Below are positions 59,016 through 64,000 of a DNA stretch of 64,000 nucleotides, piece after piece. The position numbers and the translations under genes were made by a program. How positions within the stretch are numbered: the stretch's first letter is position 1; each line of letters begins with the position of its first letter. The notes beneath the pieces are model-generated. The model had not been told where the DNA came from and did not search any database. It saw only the letters and a list, made by a program, of their open reading frames with translations. This DNA comes from Thermus igniterrae ATCC 700962 (GTDB taxonomy: Bacteria > Deinococcota > Deinococci > Deinococcales > Thermaceae): positions 345 to 64,344 of the forward strand of contig NZ_AQWU01000073.1 in assembly GCF_000376265.1 (NCBI RefSeq). The letters run 5' to 3'.

Positions 59016-60743
59016 ATGAGGAACCAGGAGCTGGCTCGCATCTTTGAGGAGATCGGCCTGATGAGCGAGTTCCTGGGGGATAACCCCTTCCGGGTGCGGG
59101 CCTACCACCAAGCGGCCCGCACCCTTTACGACCTGGATATCCCCATAGAGGAGGTGGCTGCCAGGGGCAAGGAGGCCCTCCTGGCCCTTCCCGGCATCGG
59201 CCCTGACCTGGCCGAAAAGGTCCTGGAGTTCCTGGCCACGGGCCGGGTGGGGAAGCACGAGGAGCTTGCCGCCCGGGTGCCCCGGGGGGTCCTAAGGGTC
59301 ATGGAGGTTCCGGGGGTAGGCCCCAAGACCGCCCGGCTCCTCTATGAGGCCCTGGGGGTGGACTCCCTGGAGAAGCTCAAGGAGGCCCTGGACCGGGGGG
59401 ACCTCCTGCGCCTTAAGGGGTTCGGCGCCAAAAAGGCGGAGCGCATCCGGGAAGGGCTTTCCCTGGCCCAGGCCGCGGGCAAAAGGCGCCCCCTGGGGGC
59501 GGTGCTTTCCCTGGGGCGTAGCCTCCTGGAGGCCATCCGCCAGCTCCCCGGGGTGGAGGGGGCGGAGCTTTGCGGCTCCGCACGGCGCTACAAGGACACC
59601 GTGGGGGACCTGGACTACCTGGTGGCCAGCAAGGAAGGGGAACGGGTGGTGGCGGGCTTCGTGCGTCTTCCCCAGGTGAAGGAGGTCTACGCCGAGGGCA
59701 GGGAGCGGGCCACGGTCTTCCTCAAAAACGGGCTCCAGGTGGACCTGCGGGTGGTCCCCCCAGAGAGCTGGGGATCAGGGCTGCAGTACCTCACAGGGAG
59801 CAAGGAGCATTCCATCAAGCTTCGCACCCTGGCCCAGGAAAAGGGCCTGAAGCTTTCCGAGTACGGCGTCTTCCGCGGGGAGGAGCGCCTGGCGGGGGAG
59901 ACGGAGGAGGGGGTGTATGCCGCCCTGGGCCTTCCCTACATCCCCCCACCCCTGCGGGAGGACCAGGGGGAGATAGAGGCCGCCCTGGCGGGCAGGCTCC
60001 CCAAGCTTTTGGAGCTTTCCCAGATCAAGGGTGACCTCCAGGTCCACTCCACCTACTCCGACGGCCAGAACACCCTGGAGGAGCTCTGGGAGGCGGCCAA
60101 GGCCCTGGGCTACCAATACCTGGGCCTCACCGACCACTCCCCGGCGGTGCGGGTGGCCGGTGGACCAAGCCCGGAGGAGGCCCTTAGGCGGGTGGAGGCC
60201 ATCCGCCGCTTTAATGAGGCCCACGGCCCTCCCTACCTCCTGGCGGGGGCGGAGGTGGACATAAGGCCCGACGGCTCCCTGGACTACCCGGACTGGGTCC
60301 TGCGGGAGCTGGACCTGGTCCTCATCTCCATCCACTCCCAGTTCCGCCTCCCCAAGGCCGACCAGACCCGGCGCATCCTCCGGGCCCTGGAAAACCCCTA
60401 CGTCCACGTGCTGGCCCACCCCACGGCCAGGCTTCTCGGGCGCCGCCCCTCCATAGAGGCCGACTGGGAGGCCATCTTCGCCAAGGCCCTGGAGAAGGGG
60501 GTAGCGGTGGAGATAGACGGCTACTACGACCGCATGGACCTCCCCGACGACCTGGCCCGCCTGGCCTACGGGATGGGGCTTTGGATCAGCCTCTCCACCG
60601 ATGCCCACCAGGTGGAGCACCTGCGCTTCATGGAGCTGGCCGTGGGCACGGCGCAGCGGGCCTGGATTGGTCCTGAGCGGGTGCTGAACGTCCTCTCCTA
60701 CCAGGAGCTACTGGCCTGGCTCAAAGCCCGGCGAGGGCCTTAG
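59016..60743 (+). CDS. polX: DNA polymerase X with PHP domain
   Basis: The 575-residue family X DNA repair polymerase has helix-hairpin-helix regions at LLALPGIGPDLAEKVL and MEVPGVGPKTARLLYEAL. Palm motifs are CGSARRYKDTVGDLDYLVAS (two catalytic Asp) and LQVDLRVVP (third Asp). The C-terminal PHP domain (from residue 340) has DLQVHSTYSDGQNT, GLTDHSPA, GAEVDIRPDG, HSQFRLP, HPTARLLG and LSTDAHQVEHL. These give Mn-dependent exonuclease and AP-endonuclease activity in the T. thermophilus enzyme. TATAGT (59004-59009) is 6 nt before the ATG. Confidence 0.96.
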   Translation: MRNQELARIFEEIGLMSEFLGDNPFRVRAYHQAARTLYDLDIPIEEVAARGKEALLALPGIGPDLAEKVLEFLATGRVGKHEELAARVPRGVLRVMEVPGVGPKTARLLYEALGVDSLEKLKEALDRGDLLRLKGFGAKKAERIREGLSLAQAAGKRRPLGAVLSLGRSLLEAIRQLPGVEGAELCGSARRYKDTVGDLDYLVASKEGERVVAGFVRLPQVKEVYAEGRERATVFLKNGLQVDLRVVPPESWGSGLQYLTGSKEHSIKLRTLAQEKGLKLSEYGVFRGEERLAGETEEGVYAALGLPYIPPPLREDQGEIEAALAGRLPKLLELSQIKGDLQVHSTYSDGQNTLEELWEAAKALGYQYLGLTDHSPAVRVAGGPSPEEALRRVEAIRRFNEAHGPPYLLAGAEVDIRPDGSLDYPDWVLRELDLVLISIHSQFRLPKADQTRRILRALENPYVHVLAHPTARLLGRRPSIEADWEAIFAKALEKGVAVEIDGYYDRMDLPDDLARLAYGMGLWISLSTDAHQVEHLRFMELAVGTAQRAWIGPERVLNVLSYQELLAWLKARRGP

Positions 60744-61380
60744 CCTTGAGGAGCACCTCCAGGAACATCTCCCGGGTGAGCCTCCCCGTTTGCGTGTTCT
60801 GGCGGGAGACGTGGTAGCTGGCCAGGAGGTGCCTGCCTCCGGGCAGGGGGTAGTGGGCCCCGTGGAAGAAGGGGTAGGTGCTTTTTCTGAGGCCGAAGTG
60901 CTCCAGGAGGGCCTCGAGGGCCACGCGGCCCAGGGCCAGGTAGACCCGGGCTTCCTCCAGAAGGCCGAGCTCCACTGCCGTCCAGCGGCTACAGGCCCTT
61001 AGTTCCTCCCGGGTGGGCCGGTTTCCCGGGGGGGCGCAACGCACCGCCGCCGTGAGGTAGACCCCGTACAGCCTAAGGTCGTCCCCCGGGTGGCTTTCCG
61101 GCCGGCTGGAAAGCCCGGCTTCGTAAAGCAGGGGGTAGAGAAAGGCCCCCGAGGCGTCCCCAGTGAAGGGGCGGCCGGTGCGGTTGGAGCCGTGGGCCCC
61201 GGGGGCCAGGCCGAAGAGGACGAGGCGCGCCTCCGGATCCCCAAACCCCGGCACCGGCCTTGCCCAGTAGGCCTCCCCCCGGTGGGCCCGCTTCTTTCCC
61301 ACCACCTCCTCCCGCCAGGCCACCAGCCGGGGGCAGAGGCGGCAGGCGGTGAGCTTTTCCCGGAACTCAGGCATCTCCAT
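60721..61380 (-). CDS. udgB: uracil-DNA glycosylase family 5 (UDGb)
   Basis: The 219-residue repair enzyme removes uracil and other deaminated bases. Fe-S cysteines: TACRLCPRLVAWR, then AAVRCAPPGNRPTREELRAC. Catalytic motif GLAPGAHGSNRTGRPFTGDA (family 5 GLAPA/G-HG with no Asp) and the late HVSRQNTQTGRLT (H-x-S) match T. thermophilus UDGb. The start at ATG 61380 is 7 nt after TATCCT on the minus strand. The 3' end overlaps polX by 23 bp; both genes act in base-excision repair. Confidence 0.95.
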   Translation of the reverse strand: MEMPEFREKLTACRLCPRLVAWREEVVGKKRAHRGEAYWARPVPGFGDPEARLVLFGLAPGAHGSNRTGRPFTGDASGAFLYPLLYEAGLSSRPESHPGDDLRLYGVYLTAAVRCAPPGNRPTREELRACSRWTAVELGLLEEARVYLALGRVALEALLEHFGLRKSTYPFFHGAHYPLPGGRHLLASYHVSRQNTQTGRLTREMFLEVLLKAKALAGL

Positions 61381-61394
61381 GCCCCAAAGGATAA

Positions 61395-61416
61395 CCCCGG
61401 GCCCAAGGGCCCGGGG
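61395..61416 (-). terminator. hairpin terminator after the lipoprotein gene
   Basis: CCCCGGGCCC / GGGCCCGGGG with an AA centre, located 14 bp after the lipoprotein stop. On the minus strand it is followed by TTATCCTTT, whose TATCCT also forms the udgB -10 box. Confidence 0.65.
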
Positions 61417-61429
61417 GCTTGGCCTGGGG

Positions 61430-62965
61430 CTACTCGCTACAGTGTCCGGGGCCGATGTAGCCCTCGTTGTACTGGGCCAGGAGGCCGGCATAGTACCGGG
61501 CCTGGTTGGTAAGGGTCCGGTTGAAGGCGTAGTTGGGAGGGTAGTTGCTGAAGAAGCTGTGGGCCCAGGCCAAGGCGGCTTCCACCTGGGGGGTGGTGGC
61601 GGCCCCGTTCAGCTTGTTCAGGGTGGCGGCGATGAACTGGTGGGCCAGCTGGTAGTAGGGGTTGCCCCCGGAGGGCGGGGTCCAGAGCACCCGGTAGTAG
61701 CTCTGGCCCGAGAGGTAGAAGGTGGTATCCTCCCCGATCAGGTCCCAGGCGTCGTCCCGGGGCTTGGCGGGGCCGTACTTGGTGTGGGTCTTCCAGTAGC
61801 CCTGGGTCAGGGTGCAGCCCACAGGGCAGGCGGGGACCCGCACCTCCACCGTCCAGCTGTCGGAAAGGGTGGTTTGGGTGGTGCTGGTGGTGAGGGTGGC
61901 GGTGTTGGTGAAGGCATAGAAGGTGTCCTGAGGCCCGCAGGTGTAGGGGCCCACCTCCAGGGTGTAGGTGAAGGTCTTGGGGGCTTCGGAGGCGCTCACC
62001 GTGCCCAGGGGCCCGTACTTGTCGTCGGAAACGCTCACGCTGGCGTCCACCAGGGTGGTGGGTTCCCCGAAGACCACGGGGGCTGTGGCCGTGGCAGTGC
62101 GCATGCGCTCCTGCCCCTCGCGCACGTAGCGCACGGTGGCGGTATTGGTGCGGGCCCCCTTGTCGGGGAGGCTGGCGCTGTAGGTGCAGCTGAGGCTTTC
62201 CCCGGGGGCCAGGGTGCGGGGCAGGGTCCCGCAGTTCACGTTGGCGGCGATGTCAGGCGAGATGATGTCCTCCACGCTTTGCACTACGAAGGTAATGGGG
62301 GTGTTGTTGCGGATGGTAATCCCGCCGCTCACGGCGAAGTCTCGGTCCTCGTAACCTTTCACCGCTACCGCCACCTTGTACTCCACGGGGAAGACCTGGC
62401 CCGGGCTCAGGGTGAGCTGGCTGTGGTTCCCGGTCTTGTCGATGCTCCAGTAGTACTGCCGGGTGTAGGTGGTTTGGGCGGTTTTGCTCACCTCGAGGCG
62501 GTACTCCCAGCAGAAGGTCACGTGGCTGATGGCGGGAATCTGGCCAGGACGGGGGTGGTCCGGGGACCGCAGGCCCATGCCCGAGGTGGCCGGGGGTTCA
62601 TAGAGGTAGACGTTGGCCCCGGGGCCGCCCTTCACGATCACCGCGGAGATGGGAAGGGTGGCGGACCAGTCCATGTACCGGCCCCCATCGTAGAAGGTCA
62701 CGGTCACCTTGTTGCCGTAGGTGTCTAGGTCGTAGGTGTCGCTCTCGGGCGGGTCTACTTTGTAGGCGCCGTCAAAGTTTACGCCTGCCTGGGTGCACTC
62801 AAACACGACGTCCCCCGACTGCCAGTCGGGGTACGTCACCACCCTGGGGCCCACGCTGGCGGCGGAAAGGGTGCTATCCGGCGTTTTCCCGGTCTGCCCA
62901 CCGCAACCGGCCAGGAGCAGGATAAGGAACGCGGCCCCAAGCGGCCAGAGGGTTTTGCTTCTCAT
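61430..62965 (-). CDS. secreted lipoprotein with LTQGYWKTH domain
   Basis: The 511-residue exported protein begins with a lipoprotein signal (KTLWPLGAAFLILLLAGCGG) and lipobox cysteine at residue 21. Residues 40-380 are beta-rich, Thr/Val/Ser-rich and resemble DUF11/prealbumin-like surface modules (ITIRNNTPITFVVQSVED; TFTYTLEVGPYTCGPQ). Residues about 390-510 start with GCTLTQGYWKTHTKYGP, a domain known from secreted proteins of unknown function, and end in YNEGYIGPGHCSE. Ten or so cysteines suggest disulfides. An aaaggagg ribosome site precedes the ATG. The next upstream gene is a LuxR-type regulator. Confidence 0.75.
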   Translation of the reverse strand: MRSKTLWPLGAAFLILLLAGCGGQTGKTPDSTLSAASVGPRVVTYPDWQSGDVVFECTQAGVNFDGAYKVDPPESDTYDLDTYGNKVTVTFYDGGRYMDWSATLPISAVIVKGGPGANVYLYEPPATSGMGLRSPDHPRPGQIPAISHVTFCWEYRLEVSKTAQTTYTRQYYWSIDKTGNHSQLTLSPGQVFPVEYKVAVAVKGYEDRDFAVSGGITIRNNTPITFVVQSVEDIISPDIAANVNCGTLPRTLAPGESLSCTYSASLPDKGARTNTATVRYVREGQERMRTATATAPVVFGEPTTLVDASVSVSDDKYGPLGTVSASEAPKTFTYTLEVGPYTCGPQDTFYAFTNTATLTTSTTQTTLSDSWTVEVRVPACPVGCTLTQGYWKTHTKYGPAKPRDDAWDLIGEDTTFYLSGQSYYRVLWTPPSGGNPYYQLAHQFIAATLNKLNGAATTPQVEAALAWAHSFFSNYPPNYAFNRTLTNQARYYAGLLAQYNEGYIGPGHCSE

Positions 62966-63063
62966 ATCCGCCTCCTTTCACCCTCATGATCGCCCGAGGC
63001 TTGGGAGGCCACAACGGGCTTTGGTTCTAGGTCCAGGTTGGGGGACGTTGGGGGTTTTTTCGG

Positions 63064-63103
63064 AAAAAAGGACCTAGGCTTCTTTTGCCCATAGGCCTAG
63101 GTC
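63064..63103 (-). terminator. terminator of the luxR-type gene
   Basis: On the minus strand GACCTAGGC (63103-63095) and GCCTAGGTC (63079-63071) form a 9-bp stem with a 15-nt loop. It is followed by CTTTTTT, 13 bp after the regulator's stop codon. Confidence 0.7.
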
Positions 63104-63115
63104 AAAGAAAGCGCC

Positions 63116-63634
63116 TCAGGAGATGAAGCGGATGTGGGCCAGCTGGCTCCGCTTGCGGATGCCCAGCTTCTGGAAGACCAGGGAGAGGTGGGTCTTGACG
63201 GTTTTCACGGAGATACCGAGCTCTTCGGCGATTTCCTCGTTGGAAAGGCCCAGGGCCGCCAGGGTGGCCACCTCCTTTTCCCGCTGGGTCAGGTGGGGGA
63301 GGGGGTTACTCACCAAAGTGGCCACCAGGCGGCGTTCCGCCCAGACCTCCCCCCGGGCCACCGCCTCGAGGGCCCTGACCAGAACCTCCAGTCCCTGCCC
63401 GGGGTATAGGTAGCCCATATACCCCTTTTTGAGGGCCTGCATGGCCTGCTCCTCCTCCCGGAGGAGGAGCACCGTGGGCAGGGGGGGCGGGGCGGCCACC
63501 TCCCGGTCGGCCTCCACCAGGGCCACCTGGGCCAGGAAGGGGAGGTCCACCACCTCAAAGCCTCGAGCCCGCAGGGCCTCGGCCATGGCCTCTTTTTGGG
63601 CGGTAAGGGCAAACTGGAGCCAGACCTTCAGCAC
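63116..63634 (-). CDS. LuxR/NarL-type regulator with degenerate receiver domain
   Basis: The 172-residue protein starts at GTG 63634. Residues 1-105 have the size and rhythm of a receiver domain (LKKGYMGYLYPGQGLEVLVR resembles alpha4-beta5). However, the acidic pair, the phospho-acceptor Asp and the Lys of active receivers are not seen. Residues 110-172 are a clear NarL-type helix-turn-helix (LTQREKEVATLAALGLSNEE, then IAEELGISVKTVKTHL). It is probably phosphorylation-independent. It may regulate the adjacent lipoprotein gene or the ABC transporter upstream. Confidence 0.85.
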   Translation of the reverse strand: MLKVWLQFALTAQKEAMAEALRARGFEVVDLPFLAQVALVEADREVAAPPPLPTVLLLREEEQAMQALKKGYMGYLYPGQGLEVLVRALEAVARGEVWAERRLVATLVSNPLPHLTQREKEVATLAALGLSNEEIAEELGISVKTVKTHLSLVFQKLGIRKRSQLAHIRFIS

Positions 63635-63687
63635 AGCCTAGTCTCAGCTTAACCTTTTAAGGGGGGTTTTACCCAATGCCAGGCCCC

Positions 63688-64000
63688 TCAGGTTCCCCGC
63701 AGAACCCCTTGGGGAACGGGCAGGAGAAGGGGGATTCGGCCCAACGACCCCACCTTGCGGAAAGGCACCTCGTAGACCTCCTCGAGGAGGCTGGGTTCCA
63801 GCACGGTTTCCGGGCCACCTTGGGCCACCGGTTTCCCTCCTTTGAGGACGAGGACGCGGTCGGCGAAGAGGGCCGCCAGGTTGAGGTCGTGGAGCACGGC
63901 TACCACACCCCTTCCCTCGTGGGCCATGGCCCGGAAAAGCCCCAGGAGCTCCAGGGCATACCGGGGGTCCAGGTGGTTGGTGGGCTCGTCCAGGAAGAGG
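63688..64000 (-). CDS. ABC transporter ATP-binding protein (FecE/BtuD type), 3' part
   Basis: The reading frame is open from the window's right edge and carries Walker B LFLDEPTNHLDP and the H-loop AVLHDLNLAALFADRVLVLK. It ends at 63688 after GGKPVAQGGPETVLEPSLLE. The order and the short tail are those of ATPases for iron-siderophore, haem or cobalamin uptake. The start and Walker A lie outside the window. The gene reads toward the LuxR-type regulator gene on the same strand. Confidence 0.85.
   Translation of the reverse strand, partial: LFLDEPTNHLDPRYALELLGLFRAMAHEGRGVVAVLHDLNLAALFADRVLVLKGGKPVAQGGPETVLEPSLLEEVYEVPFRKVGSLGRIPLLLPVPQGVLRGT

Noticed and set aside
63071-63103. Inverted repeat GACCTAGGC/GCCTAGGTC as an operator for the LuxR-type regulator
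   Set aside because: It lies just after that gene's stop codon and is followed by six T on the same strand, so a terminator is the simpler reading. A double role cannot be excluded.

Overview
The window is a chromosomal segment of a Thermus species. The evidence is the very high G+C content, dense gene packing with 1-30 bp overlaps, and several proteins that match well-known Thermus thermophilus enzymes in length and sequence: M29 aminopeptidase T (408 aa), the 122-aa AroH chorismate mutase, family-5 uracil-DNA glycosylase (219 aa), the 978-aa Mfd and the 530-aa aldehyde dehydrogenase. About 65 protein genes, one tRNA, one SAM-I riboswitch and one CRISPR array can be supported. No rRNA genes, insertion sequences or cas genes were seen.

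Layout. 1-1.75 kb: two MFS transporters and a truncated third. 2.0-6.8 kb: the most unusual region, a putative RiPP (ribosomally made, modified peptide) locus. It has a radical SAM/SPASM maturase, a 34-codon Cys-containing peptide gene with a perfect Shine-Dalgarno, an RNA hairpin, three tandem paralogous ABC-2 permeases and an ABC ATPase, preceded by 11-bp-phased GTAAC/GTTAC half sites. 6.9-16 kb: housekeeping metabolism (aminotransferase, E1 alpha/beta 2-oxoacid dehydrogenase, CBS protein, hemL, antiporter, mnmE, metX-metY). 17-20 kb: a SAM-I riboswitch driving metYX, divergent from tRNA-Pro(CGG), then a Na/Pi transporter, rsmD and coaD. 20.0-20.9 kb: an AT-richer leader and a six-repeat CRISPR array without cas genes. 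20.9-23.3 kb: aldehyde dehydrogenase and an AT-richer DUF4926/DUF6883 pair whose DUF6883 frame is broken at a run of eight G. 23.3-30.9 kb: aroH, a bshB-like gene and a tightly overlapping minus-strand operon gatC-serS-racemase-GNAT-amidohydrolase-ClC. 30.9-37.4 kb: envelope and sugar genes with divergent starts and convergent overlapping ends. 37.5-46.6 kb: degV, mfd and a beta-oxidation operon. 46.7-54.2 kb: cysS, hsp33 and a mercury operon (usp?-oah2-merR-small HMA-like protein-merA), then ampT. 54.2-61.4 kb: one-chain pyruvate:ferredoxin oxidoreductase with its DHOD-like partner, polX and udgB. 61.4-64 kb: a secreted lipoprotein, a LuxR-type regulator and the end of an ABC ATPase gene.

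Two window-wide patterns stand out. At least 17 genes have a TANNNT -10 box exactly 6 or 7 nt before the start codon, the signature of leaderless mRNAs. Some divergent pairs share overlapping or symmetric -10 boxes between start codons only 14-19 bp apart. The palindrome CCTCGAGG occurs about 40 times by hand count, far above composition, and was not seen in the first 6.7 kb or in the CRISPR/DUF region.

All calls come from reading the sequence. No database search was run, and species-level identity is not claimed.
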